A stretch of 51,489 nt of DNA from Bacteroidota bacterium. GTDB lineage: Bacteria > Bacteroidota > Bacteroidia > Chitinophagales > Saprospiraceae. A program made the translations under genes and the position numbers. Shown here piece after piece: positions 1-8,204 of the stretch. Under the pieces are notes generated by a model, which was not told the DNA's origin, ran no database searches, and was given only the letters and a program-made list of their open reading frames with translations. Numbering within the stretch: position 1 is the stretch's first letter; every line of letters begins with the position of its first letter. Where the stretch lies: NCBI GenBank assembly GCA_030147525.1, contig JASBVF010000057.1:1-51489 (forward strand). The letters are read 5' to 3'.

Positions 1-128
1 GCCGACAGAAAAGAGCGAGGGGACGCCATCAACTTCGGTTTGTCCTCCAAAAGGCAACCAACTGGTTGTCTGTCTTCCCTCGTTCCTTTCTCAATTTATC
101 GCTTTTCTCACTTTTTTGCTTATTCGAT
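1..128. other. Unexplained edge sequence next to a truncated gene
   Basis: This stretch lies just past the stop codon of the truncated propeller gene, read on the minus strand. In no frame does it continue that gene: the minus frame with a short open stretch gives a lysine/glutamate-rich peptide of about 33 residues and then stops. A small palindrome (CAACCA, two bases, TGGTTG) sits at about 56-69. It could be a rearrangement junction, the end of an inserted element, or a contig-end artefact. The sequence alone cannot separate these. Confidence 0.4.
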
Positions 129-1331
129 TCAATGTACGATGTGGTAAAATTGCGCCAGCGGCAGGTTCTCCACGAAGCGCCAGTTTTTGCCGCCGTCATG
201 CGAAATATTCAGACCGCCATCGTTGCCTTCGATCATAAAACCGGGATCATCCGGCGAAATCCAGAAAGCGTGATGATCCGGGTGAACCTTCCAGCCGACC
301 CATTCCTGAAAAGTTTTACCGCCGTCTTCGCTTTTGGATAAAATGCTCCAAAGGCTGAAAATGCGGTTTTCATTTTTAGGGTCAACATAGATTTCGTGGT
401 AGTAGAACGGGCGATTTCCTACGTTGCTGTCGTCATTGTCGGAGCTGGCCATTTTCTGCCATTTGAAACCTCCGTCGTAACTTTTGTACAGTGCATTTTC
501 CTTCGCTTCGACGAGGGCATACACGATATTCGGTTTGGAAGGTGCAATGGCGAGGCCAATGCGGCCGAGGTCACCTTTGGGCAAGCCATCTTTGTCGGTG
601 CGTTTCTCCCAGGTTTCACCTCCGTCAAAGCTCACGTAGATTCCGGAGCCGGGGCCACCGGAGTTGAACGTCCAGGGCTTACGGCCGTATTCCCACATCG
701 CAGCGATGAGTTTGTTCGGGTTAGTAGGATCAACGACGAGGTCGGCACAGCCGGTCGAGTCATTCACGTAGAGCACCTTGCGCCAGGTCTTGCCGCCATC
801 CGTGGTTTTGAAAACGCCACGTTCGCTGTTCGGGCCCCAGGCCGAGCCGGTCACCCCGGCGAATACGGTATTCTGGTCGTCCCGGTGGATGATGATGCGA
901 TGGATCGTGCGGGAATCTTTGAGTCCCATCAACTTCCAGTTTTTCCCGCCGTCGATGGATTTATAAATGCCCTCACCGCTGTTCTGCGAGTTGCGGGGAT
1001 TACCTTCGCCGGTGCCCACCCAGATTTCTGAAGGATTGTTCTGGTTGATACGGATAGCACCGATGGATTGCACGGGTGCTTCATCGAAGATTGGCTCCCA
1101 ATCAATGCCGCCGCTGTTGGAGCGCCATACGCCACCGCTTGCTGCGCCAACGTAGATGACCTCGGGCTGCGACAGCACCACATCGATGGTTGTCACCCGC
1201 CCGCTCATACCGGCCGGGCCGATGTTGCGGGGTTTAATATTTTTAAAATGATCGAGATTGAGCGGTTGCCCAAAAAGGAAAAATGGCAGAATCAGAAGTG
1301 CTGCCACACAGGAGTAAGTTTTGCTGTTCAT
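129..1331 (-). CDS. Truncated sortilin/VPS10-like BNR beta-propeller protein
   Basis: The 400-residue product starts with a signal peptide (MNSKTYSCVAALLILPFFLFGQ, cut into two parts: basic start, then hydrophobic to FGQ) and continues into repeated Asp-box motifs such as KSIDGGKNW, KTTDGGKTW, VSFDGGETW and SHDGGKNW, typical of the exported 'glycosyl hydrolase'/VPS10 propellers of Bacteroidota. ATG at 1331 is chosen because the longer frame would begin with GTG and place a basic stretch ahead of the signal peptide. Family members are usually near 1000 residues and continue past the motif GNDGGLNIS and LPLAQFYHI into an NGSW-type region. Here translation stops three codons after FYHI, so the second propeller and the C-terminal domain are missing. 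The gene is broken, or cut by a rearrangement or assembly break. Function of the family is not well defined. Confidence 0.75.
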   Translation of the reverse strand: MNSKTYSCVAALLILPFFLFGQPLNLDHFKNIKPRNIGPAGMSGRVTTIDVVLSQPEVIYVGAASGGVWRSNSGGIDWEPIFDEAPVQSIGAIRINQNNPSEIWVGTGEGNPRNSQNSGEGIYKSIDGGKNWKLMGLKDSRTIHRIIIHRDDQNTVFAGVTGSAWGPNSERGVFKTTDGGKTWRKVLYVNDSTGCADLVVDPTNPNKLIAAMWEYGRKPWTFNSGGPGSGIYVSFDGGETWEKRTDKDGLPKGDLGRIGLAIAPSKPNIVYALVEAKENALYKSYDGGFKWQKMASSDNDDSNVGNRPFYYHEIYVDPKNENRIFSLWSILSKSEDGGKTFQEWVGWKVHPDHHAFWISPDDPGFMIEGNDGGLNISHDGGKNWRFVENLPLAQFYHIVH

Positions 1332-1749
1332 ACACGGTAAATTATGTGAGAGTATTTTTTTGCGGAGCGCAAGATATACTTTCAATGCTTTTTTCACTAA
1401 TAATCCCGCCTTTCACGGGCAAGTTTAACCAACTGAAAACACACCGCCTGAAAAAAGGCGATCTGCCAGACTGCGTAAAGACTGACAAATGTCACCCCTC
1501 CAACGAAGATTTTTTTTGCAAAATGACTTGACTTTTTTTGAAGGGCATTTTAAATTTGTCACTATAAAAAATGAGTTTATTTCAAGTTGTATTGGGAGTT
1601 TTATTTGATTTGATTTCCTTTTCTTTTACTCCCAGCAATTCGTTTTTTGAGTGAGGATTTTTCAGTGTTTAATTGTATTAATCTTTGTCTTTTCCCTCAC
1701 TCGGTTTTTTTAATTTTTTAATTTTTTTTTAAAATTTTCTAAACCTACC

Positions 1750-1781
1750 TTGCCGGGTGTCGAGCTTGCTCCACCCGGCAA
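1750..1781. repeat. 10-bp perfect inverted repeat in a long intergenic region
   Basis: The arms TTGCCGGGTG (1750-1759) and CACCCGGCAA (1772-1781) pair perfectly around a 12-base loop. No run of T follows on either strand, so this is not a standard intrinsic terminator. The surrounding 1332-1890 interval is AT-rich, with long T runs around 1500-1740, and holds no convincing gene; a minus-strand promoter for the truncated propeller gene must lie within it. Confidence 0.5.
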
Positions 1782-1890
1782 CTCATTTCAGGCCTTCCCA
1801 TTTCCTCCGAACAGCTCCGTTACACAAAAAGGAGAACGAACCGAATACAACCGTCCAGCGCAAAGCCCAGGTTAAGTTTTTCAAAAAAAA

Positions 1891-1932
1891 AAAACAGGAG
1901 GAAAGAAGCCAACACCTCCTTCCTCCTGTTTT
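1891..1932 (-). terminator. Intrinsic terminator of the hemagglutinin-like gene
   Basis: The arms AAAACAGGAGGAA (1891-1903) and TTCCTCCTGTTTT (1920-1932) form a perfect 13-bp stem. On the minus strand the hairpin is followed by an unbroken T run (the A run at 1883-1894 on plus). It lies 32 bases past the stop codon of the gene at 1965-2846. Confidence 0.9.
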
Positions 1933-1964
1933 CAATGAAAGAAAATTATTTACGAAGTACCTAA

Positions 1965-2846
1965 CTATGGCAACTGCTCCCTGATCATGCAGGAAGCGTT
2001 TACATCCGGGCAATTCAATGTTGAAGGCAAGACAATTTTATACAGCAAATGGGCGTAATCACTATTTGGCCCGGAATAAATGGCCATCCCGTCAAGGTTC
2101 ACATCCGCCAGATGATAGCCTGCATTGATGTAATTATTGGCGTAATGCTCATTGCCTGCCGCCAGCATCACATTTGAAAATATGTAAAAGGAGTCATTGT
2201 TCGGCCCGCGTGCAATCACGAGTTTATCCTGATTCACATTCCCGCCCCACATGGCTACCCGGTTCCCGGCCGGAGCCTGCGCATTTACGCCGTAGGTCGG
2301 AAATTCCGGATCGGAAAAATCAACAACTTTCGGCAGTTTATTCAACGCAATGGCCTCAACGCTCATCACGCCCAGGTGATTACGGTGCCTCACGGCAACT
2401 AAATAATCGCCTGCAGCGACCGAGGGAAAATGCAGCGGAGAACTACCGTCCACATCCACCACGTCTCCGTCCCGTTGCAACAATGCCGACCGGGTCGCCA
2501 ATACAATTTTAGGATCGTCAGCACTCCGCAATTCAACAAAAACCCAATCCACAATCGCATTGTCTCCGGTCACCTGAAAAACGCCGGAATTGCTCACCTG
2601 CTCTCCTCCGCTACCCACCACCGTAAATCTCGCCATTGCCGAATAGGGTTCAACCCAGGGCAACAAATTATTGCTGCGCAGATCATCACGCATCAGCGGT
2701 CCGTTGGCGTTGATGAGAGCGCCCTGAAGTAATACCCGGGCATGCAGTTTCACGCCGGCCTGAGCGGCAGCATTATTTTGACCAACCCCATTCATCGAAA
2801 AAAGAAAAAGGAAGAAGGTGCAGAGGTGTAAAAATTTTACTTTCAT
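1965..2846 (-). CDS. Secreted hemagglutinin-like surface protein
   Basis: The 293-residue protein has an N-terminal signal peptide (hydrophobic residues 6-22, ending GVGQ). The body carries the pattern of a widespread Bacteroidota surface module: ATRSALLQRDGDVVDVDG near residue 120, AVRHRNHLGVMS near 150, then two GDVN/DVNLDG-type segments (GNVNQDKLVIARGPNND and ADVNLDGMAIYSGPNSD), ending in IREQLP. These segments resemble dockerin or calcium-loop repeats. The module is often annotated hemagglutinin; its ligand is unknown. No T9SS sorting domain is seen. It is a single-gene unit with its own terminator downstream. Confidence 0.75.
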   Translation of the reverse strand: MKVKFLHLCTFFLFLFSMNGVGQNNAAAQAGVKLHARVLLQGALINANGPLMRDDLRSNNLLPWVEPYSAMARFTVVGSGGEQVSNSGVFQVTGDNAIVDWVFVELRSADDPKIVLATRSALLQRDGDVVDVDGSSPLHFPSVAAGDYLVAVRHRNHLGVMSVEAIALNKLPKVVDFSDPEFPTYGVNAQAPAGNRVAMWGGNVNQDKLVIARGPNNDSFYIFSNVMLAAGNEHYANNYINAGYHLADVNLDGMAIYSGPNSDYAHLLYKIVLPSTLNCPDVNASCMIREQLP

Positions 2847-3182
2847 GTTGCTGAGCTTAGTTTTCTAAAAAAAATAATAATCAAAGAAGTGTGATCTGCG
2901 AAAGTACCCGGGATCAAACAGTTCAAAATTACCTACTGTCCGGTGCCTGCCCGCAATCCAGTCCGTTCTCGGCATACCTGTGGAGTTACTTGGAATTCGG
3001 CCTTCAAGAAGTGATTTTATAGATCGAAAACCGGAAGTTTGCAGAGATGGAATGAATAGATACCTTTCAAATATTATACCCATTGAAAAACACTAAGCAT
3101 GGTTATGAAAGAAGCTGATTAAAATCACTTCCCTTATTTTGCAAAATTTATTTCTTTGTTCCCCTTGTAAATCTGTGATTTC
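2847..3182. other. Intergenic region between divergent genes
   Basis: This 336-base interval separates a minus-strand gene from the plus-strand deacetylase gene and should hold both promoters. It is AT-rich at both ends. A 72-codon minus-strand frame (2865-3083) has no recognisable domain and no credible composition, and I do not call it a gene. No clear TAnnTTTG box was found. Confidence 0.5.
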
Positions 3183-4142
3183 ATGAAACTAATCTACCAC
3201 CCGGTTTTCCTTCAGCATGAAACCGGCATGCATCCTGAAAATAGCAAGCGCCTTGAATCCTTCGGCCACTTACCCACTACCGAAGTCCCCGATGGCACCC
3301 CCTGGCTCGAACTCGTCCACACGCCGCTTCACATCGAAAACGTCCGTGTTGCCTGTACCTCTCACGCACACCTCGACCCCGACACGATGGCTTCGCCCGG
3401 CAGTTTTGAAGCGGCCGTCAAAGCAGTTGGTGCCACCATCCTGGCTGCCGAGCAAAACGACTTCGCCCTGGTGCGCCCACCCGGCCACCACGCCTACGCA
3501 GGCCGTTCCAGCGGTTTTTGTTTGTTCAACAACGTAGCCATTGCTTCCCAGAAGCTCGCCAACGAAGGCAAGCGGGTCTTCCTCTTCGACTTCGACGGGC
3601 ACCTCGGCGATGGTACTGCTCATATTTTTGATGAAACGGATCAGGTATTTTACTGCTCCATCCATCAGTTCCCCGCATTCCCCGGGCATGGATGGGTCAA
3701 TGAGATCGGCAACGGTAAAGGCAGGGGTTTCACCATGAACGTACCGTTGCCTCCCGATAGCGGGGATGATATTTTCATGGACGCCGTTGACACCTGCATG
3801 CAAGTCATGGAGCAATACCAACCCGACGTCGTCGCCGTATCTGCTGGCTTTGACGCTCACCTGTACGATTTACTGCTTCAGCTGCGGGTTACGGAAAGCA
3901 GTTTTTATAAAACAGGCCAAATGCTGCGGGAGCGTTCCTCCAACATCTTCGCTACCCTGGAAGGCGGCTACAACGTTCAGGTTCTGCCTAAATGCGTGAA
4001 CAACTTCCTCGCAGGCATCAATGGAGAAGTAATGCCACACAGCTATCCTGAAACGACCTCATTTCGGGCTGCCTGGGAGGAATATGAACTCCGCATCAAC
4101 TCCGTCATGGGTAATCTGAGGCAATGGTGGAAGTTTTCATGA
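3183..4142 (+). CDS. HDAC-like (class II/AcuC-type) deacetylase
   Basis: The 319-residue protein is an arginase/deacetylase-fold zinc hydrolase that would remove acetyl groups from lysines or from polyamines. The active site is visible in order: RPPGHH at 98-103 (the tandem histidines), DFDGH at 136-140 (Asp138 and His140 as zinc ligands), SAGFDAH at 220-226 (Asp224, third ligand) and GGYN at 261-264 (transition-state tyrosine). The usual DVHHGNGT is DGHLGDGT here, a small departure. Length is normal for bacterial members. It lies 112 bases upstream of a Pat-like acetyltransferase on the same strand. That echoes the Bacillus acu locus, where the acetyltransferase AcuA and the HDAC-like AcuC control acetyl-CoA synthetase. 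Acetylpolyamine amidohydrolase is the main alternative. Confidence 0.88.
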   Translation: MKLIYHPVFLQHETGMHPENSKRLESFGHLPTTEVPDGTPWLELVHTPLHIENVRVACTSHAHLDPDTMASPGSFEAAVKAVGATILAAEQNDFALVRPPGHHAYAGRSSGFCLFNNVAIASQKLANEGKRVFLFDFDGHLGDGTAHIFDETDQVFYCSIHQFPAFPGHGWVNEIGNGKGRGFTMNVPLPPDSGDDIFMDAVDTCMQVMEQYQPDVVAVSAGFDAHLYDLLLQLRVTESSFYKTGQMLRERSSNIFATLEGGYNVQVLPKCVNNFLAGINGEVMPHSYPETTSFRAAWEEYELRINSVMGNLRQWWKFS

Positions 4143-4254
4143 ACCAGGGTGGCAACGTCCCGACGCTATCCAAAAAATCGTTCTAACCACTGACTATCGT
4201 CATCCCCTACCCTATTCAAATACATTTCCTTTGCCCAAATTTTAATCATTCGAC

Positions 4255-6921
4255 ATGTATCCACTCGACAAGATTTTTAAACCCAACTCCATCGCAGCCA
4301 TCGGCGGCTCTGACAAACCCGGCACCGTCGGTTTTGCTCTCATGACCAACCTGCTTTCCGGCGGATTCAAGGGTAACATTTACCCCGTCAACCCCGGCCA
4401 CAGCAAGATACACGGACTTAAAAGCTATCCTTCGGTAAAAAAAATACCCGGTGGCGCCGACCTCGCCGTCATCGCTGCACCGGCAAAGTTCGTCCCCGGC
4501 ATCGTCGAAGAATGCGGCGAAGCAGGTGTCGGCGGCATTATCATTATTTCCGCAGGCTTCAAGGAGGCAGGAAGGGAAGGAAAGAAAATGTATGCCCAAA
4601 TCGCCAAAACCGCCCGACAGCACAACATCCGCATCATCGGACCGAACTGTCTCGGCATCATCGCCCCACCGGTCGGACTCAACGCCACCTTCGCCAGCCG
4701 CATGGCGCTACCCGGCAAAATTGCATTCATTTCGCAAAGCGGCGCCCTCTGCACCGCTATCCTTGACTGGGCGGTAGACCAAAGTGTCGGCTTTTCTCAC
4801 TTTGTGTCTATCGGTGAAATGGTGGACATCGGCTTTCACGACCTGATCGATTATTTCGGCGCCGACCCCGACACAGCCTGCATCCTCATTTACATGGAGA
4901 CCCTCGACGAACCCCGAAAATTTATCAGCGCTGCCCGGGCTTTTTCCCGCACCAAACCCATCATCGTTTTAAAAGCAGGACAAAGTGCCGAAGGCGCCAA
5001 GGCCACCCTCTCCCACACCGGCTCACTGGCCGGTAATGACGCCGCCTTCGATGCTGCTTTCCGCAGAACCGGCATCATCAGGGTCGAAACTGTTTCTCAA
5101 CTTTTTCACGTAGCTCATGCGCTGGCCATGCAACCCCGGCCTAAAGGCAACCGCCTCGCCATCGTCACGAATGCGGGTGGACCTGCCGTGCTTGCCACTG
5201 ACTTTTTGATGAAAAACGGCGGTCAACTTGCCAAACTTTCCTCCAAAACCATGAAAGCGCTTGATGAAATACTCCCCGCCGCATGGAGCCACGGCATGCC
5301 CGTCGACGTGCTCGGCGATACCTCACCTGAAAACTATGGCAAAGCCCTCGGACTCGTATTGGAAGACAGCAACGTAGACGGTGCACTTGTCATCACAGCC
5401 ACCCAAGCCGTCATCAGTCCCACGAAAATCGCCGAAGAGGTGGTCAAAGTTTCACGAAACACCTCCAAAACCCTGCTCGCCTGCTGGATGGGCGAAGCCG
5501 ATGTTGCCGAAGGCCGGGAAACCCTCGAACAGGGAAACATCCCCAACTACCGCTACCCCGAAGAGCCCGTGCTCGCCTTCCTGCGTATGTACCGCTACGG
5601 CCGCAACCTCGAGCTTTACTACGAAACCCCGCCCGCTATCCCGGAAAAATTCACCCCACAGAAAGACAAAGCAGCCGCCATCATCCGCAACGCCATCCAC
5701 ACCGGCAGGCTCACGCTCACCGAACCGGAAGGTAAGGAACTGCTCGCCTGCTACGACATCCCCGTCGCCCCGAACAGCGTCGCAAAGTCGGCAGAGGAAG
5801 CCGCTGAGTTCGCTCACTCCATCGGCTTCCCCGTCGTCATGAAAATCGACAGTCCCGATATTGGACACAAAACGGAGGTCGGCGGTGTTTTACTGAATAT
5901 CAAATCAAAAGATGAGGCAAAAGCCGCTTTCGCAAAAATCATGGCCAACGCCCGCCAACACCGCTCCGATGCCCGCATCGAAGGCGTGCTGGTGGAAAAA
6001 ATGATTTCAAAAAAATTCGAACTCCTCGTCGGTGCCAAAAAAGACCCCATCTTCGGTCCTGTCATTGCTTTCGGCATGGGCGGCACGGCTGTCGAAGTTT
6101 TTCAGGATATCAACCTCGGACTGCCCCCGCTCAACATGGCCCTTGCCCAGCGCATCATTGAGCGAACCCGTATTTTCAAACTCCTCGAAGGTTACCGGGG
6201 CCAGCCTGGCGTCGATCTCGGCGAATTGCAGTTCCTGCTGGTGAAATTCGCTTACCTCGTCATGGATTTTCCTGAAATCAAGGAAGCGGACATCAACCCC
6301 TTCGTGATGGATCAACAGGGTGGTATGGTCCTCGACGCCCACATTGTACTGGAAAAAGTCCCTGCCCGCAGAGGCGCTTTCACCTACGATCACCTTGTTA
6401 TCTCCCCCTACCCGGAGCAGTACAGCAAAGTGATCGCGATGAAAAACGGACAGTCTGCCTTGCTGCGCCCCATCCGCCCGGAAGACGAACCCCTCGAAGC
6501 AGAGATGTTCGAAAAACTGTCGAGGGAGTCGATCTACTTCCGCTTTTTTGGCTATGTGCCGAAGGTCAGCCACAAGTTCCTCGTCCATTTCACCCACATC
6601 GACTACGACCGGGAGCTGGCCATCGTAGCAGAGGTGGAAGAAGAAGGCCGGAAAATGCTCGCCGGCGTCGTCCGGCTTGTCAACGATTACGGCAACCTCT
6701 CCGCTGAGTTCGCCATTATCGTTGCCGACCCCTGGCACCGGCAGGGGCTGGGTAGCACCATGATGGATTTTATGATTGAAATTGCCCGTGACCGTGGCCT
6801 CGAACGCATCACTGCACAGGCACTCACGTCGAATGAGGTGATGCTCGCCATGTTCAAGCACCGGGGTTTCGAAATTATTAACCGGGAAAACGGATCGTAC
6901 ATCGTGGAGCTGAAGCTCTGA
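4255..6921 (+). CDS. ADP-forming acyl-CoA ligase fused to GNAT acetyltransferase (Pat/PatZ-like)
   Basis: The 888-residue product has the PatZ order and length: a CoA-binding Rossmann domain (1-135, GGSDKPGTVG), succinyl-CoA-ligase-like domains (about 150-440, ISQSGAL near 159-165), an ATP-grasp domain (about 480-700, with INPF near its end) and a C-terminal GNAT domain (about 730-888, RQGLG acetyl-CoA loop). Pat enzymes acetylate lysines, classically on acetyl-CoA synthetase. In enterobacterial Pat the ligase half is dead because the phospho-histidine is replaced. Here the segment SHTGSLAG keeps that histidine (His254), so the protein may both make acyl-CoA with ADP formation and transfer acetyl groups. 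The neighbouring deacetylase gene suggests a writer/eraser pair. Family assignment is secure; dual activity is an inference. Confidence 0.9.
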   Translation: MYPLDKIFKPNSIAAIGGSDKPGTVGFALMTNLLSGGFKGNIYPVNPGHSKIHGLKSYPSVKKIPGGADLAVIAAPAKFVPGIVEECGEAGVGGIIIISAGFKEAGREGKKMYAQIAKTARQHNIRIIGPNCLGIIAPPVGLNATFASRMALPGKIAFISQSGALCTAILDWAVDQSVGFSHFVSIGEMVDIGFHDLIDYFGADPDTACILIYMETLDEPRKFISAARAFSRTKPIIVLKAGQSAEGAKATLSHTGSLAGNDAAFDAAFRRTGIIRVETVSQLFHVAHALAMQPRPKGNRLAIVTNAGGPAVLATDFLMKNGGQLAKLSSKTMKALDEILPAAWSHGMPVDVLGDTSPENYGKALGLVLEDSNVDGALVITATQAVISPTKIAEEVVKVSRNTSKTLLACWMGEADVAEGRETLEQGNIPNYRYPEEPVLAFLRMYRYGRNLELYYETPPAIPEKFTPQKDKAAAIIRNAIHTGRLTLTEPEGKELLACYDIPVAPNSVAKSAEEAAEFAHSIGFPVVMKIDSPDIGHKTEVGGVLLNIKSKDEAKAAFAKIMANARQHRSDARIEGVLVEKMISKKFELLVGAKKDPIFGPVIAFGMGGTAVEVFQDINLGLPPLNMALAQRIIERTRIFKLLEGYRGQPGVDLGELQFLLVKFAYLVMDFPEIKEADINPFVMDQQGGMVLDAHIVLEKVPARRGAFTYDHLVISPYPEQYSKVIAMKNGQSALLRPIRPEDEPLEAEMFEKLSRESIYFRFFGYVPKVSHKFLVHFTHIDYDRELAIVAEVEEEGRKMLAGVVRLVNDYGNLSAEFAIIVADPWHRQGLGSTMMDFMIEIARDRGLERITAQALTSNEVMLAMFKHRGFEIINRENGSYIVELKL

Positions 6922-6969
6922 CGCTGTTTTTACCAAAAAAGCGGCTGATAAAAACCCGTCTGCAAAAAA

Positions 6970-7005
6970 AAAGGCTGGATCATCCTCCGGGACGATCCAG
7001 CCTTT
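6970..7005 (-). terminator. Intrinsic terminator after the AhpD-like gene, probably bidirectional
   Basis: The perfect 12-bp stem AAAGGCTGGATC (6970-6981) / GATCCAGCCTTT (6994-7005) is followed on the minus strand by a nine-base T run. On the plus strand only TTT follows, so it may also stop the ligase/GNAT transcript, less efficiently. Confidence 0.9.
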
Positions 7006-7074
7006 GACTTACATGTGCGGTTAGCAAAAAAGTACAGCCTTCCCGCTAACTCGCATACTTTCAACATCGGGTGA

Positions 7075-7629
7075 TTAATTCAAAACTGATTGCTGAAGCA
7101 ACTGCGCCTTCGGAAAATCAACCGGAACATCGGTGGTTTTATGCACGTAGTTCGTAAATGTAATGGCAGCCACTACGCTTATCAGGTCGATCAAGCCTTT
7201 TTCATCGAAGCCTTCATTGAAGAATCTTTCAATGGCAGCCTCACTGGCTTTACCTCTTTGCTGCGCCAATTCACGGGCCAGTTGCGTGATAGCCCGCAGG
7301 CGAGAATCGGCAATGTTGGCTGAGCGCAGCTCTATGGTCTCCTCCTCGCTGAACCCCTGCATTTTCGCCAGCATCGTATGTGCTGCAAGGCAATAAACGC
7401 AGTCATTCACTTCTGAAACGACCAGTTTGATCGCTTCGATCTCCTTGCCGTTAAAGCTGCTCTTTCCGGCTTTCCCGGAAAAGCCCAGAAAGTTTTCGAG
7501 CGCTTCGGACGAGTAACCGATAGTTGCGTAAAGGTTCGGCACGGTGCCGAGTTGCTTTTTCAATTGGTCAAAAATAGCTTGTGCTTTGGGATCAACCTGA
7601 TCCCTTGTTGGAACTTGAATTTTGGACAT
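7075..7629 (-). CDS. AhpD-like / carboxymuconolactone decarboxylase family protein
   Basis: The 184-residue protein is an all-helical member of the AhpD/CMD superfamily. The redox centre is seen as E73, C77-V-Y-C80 and H84 in the segment SEVNDCVYCLAAHT, the arrangement used by alkylhydroperoxidase AhpD to reduce peroxides or a partner protein. It lies 46 bases after the thioredoxin gene on the same strand and shares its terminator, so thioredoxin may be its electron donor. The exact substrate cannot be read from the sequence. Confidence 0.87.
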   Translation of the reverse strand: MSKIQVPTRDQVDPKAQAIFDQLKKQLGTVPNLYATIGYSSEALENFLGFSGKAGKSSFNGKEIEAIKLVVSEVNDCVYCLAAHTMLAKMQGFSEEETIELRSANIADSRLRAITQLARELAQQRGKASEAAIERFFNEGFDEKGLIDLISVVAAITFTNYVHKTTDVPVDFPKAQLLQQSVLN

Positions 7630-7675
7630 AATAATTTTATTTCGGGTGATTTATTAATAGAAAAATGAGTTGATA

Positions 7676-7999
7676 CTAAGCAGCTACCAGGTATTGTCTG
7701 ATCTTTTCCTCCAGTGCGGGGCTGCTCTGCAGACCAACCAGCCGCTCACGAATTTCTCCATTTTGTACGAAAAACAAGGCGGGGATACTCCTGACACTGA
7801 ACTTTTGGGCCAGTTCAGGATTGTGATCAACATTTACCTTGCGCACCTCAATCTCGCCATCATATTTATTTGCCAGCTTTTCAACCACCGGCATCAATGC
7901 CTGGCAAGGCCCGCACCAGTCAGCATAAAAGTCGAGTAACACAGGCTTGGGTTGCTCAATGGTTTTCAGATATTCTTCAGAATTTCTAATCTCTTTCAT
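7676..7999 (-). CDS. Thioredoxin
   Basis: The 107-residue protein is a full-length classical thioredoxin with the active site WCGPC (Cys29 and Cys32), the buried Asp in LLDFYADWC, and the cis-proline segment RSIPALFF. It has no signal peptide, so it acts in the cytoplasm as a general disulfide reductase. It is the first gene of a two-gene unit with the AhpD-like protein. A direct repeat likely to be an AraC-type operator lies about 160 bases upstream. The first seven codons lack the usual hydrophobic beta strand, so it is slightly short at the N-terminus. Confidence 0.95.
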   Translation of the reverse strand: MKEIRNSEEYLKTIEQPKPVLLDFYADWCGPCQALMPVVEKLANKYDGEIEVRKVNVDHNPELAQKFSVRSIPALFFVQNGEIRERLVGLQSSPALEEKIRQYLVAA

Positions 8000-8145
8000 G
8001 TTTTAAAATTTTGGTGATTAATGTTTCCTGCTCAAAAAAGCCGCTTGCGAAAATGACTGCCTTCGAGCTTTTGGCCCTCAGGCGGAAGGATCGCAAACCC
8101 GCTTTTTTTCAGCACGTAATTGATAATGCAAAGATGCAGGCGATA

Positions 8146-8179
8146 GCATCCGGAAAGAATGGACAAAGGTTCCGGATGC
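8146..8179. repeat. 10-bp inverted repeat overlapping the putative operator
   Basis: GCATCCGGAA (8146-8155) and TTCCGGATGC (8170-8179) form a perfect inverted repeat. The right arm overlaps the proximal half-site of the direct repeat at 8160-8194. It could be a hairpin after the AraC gene (no T run follows) or a second binding site. Confidence 0.6.
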
Positions 8180-8194
8180 TTGGACAAAGGTTCC
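8160..8194 (-). promoter_or_regulatory. Candidate AraC operator: two 14-bp half-sites spaced 21 bp
   Basis: TGGACAAAGGTTCC occurs identically at 8160-8173 and 8181-8194, in the same orientation, exactly 21 bp apart, which is two helical turns. AraC-family proteins typically bind such direct repeats. The pair lies just after the stop codon of the AraC-type gene and upstream of the thioredoxin gene. A box resembling the -7 element (CATCTTTG on minus, 8129-8136) lies 24 bases nearer the gene, so the sites fit an activator position. Binding is inferred, not shown. Confidence 0.65.
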
Positions 8195-8204
8195 TGGCAG
8201 TAAA

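Noticed and set aside
1750-1781. Intrinsic terminator
   Set aside because: The stem is good but no T tract follows on either strand, and a canonical terminator already lies upstream on the minus strand.
2865-3083. 72-codon minus-strand frame
   Set aside because: No domain, no promoter and odd composition; the region is better explained as a promoter interval.
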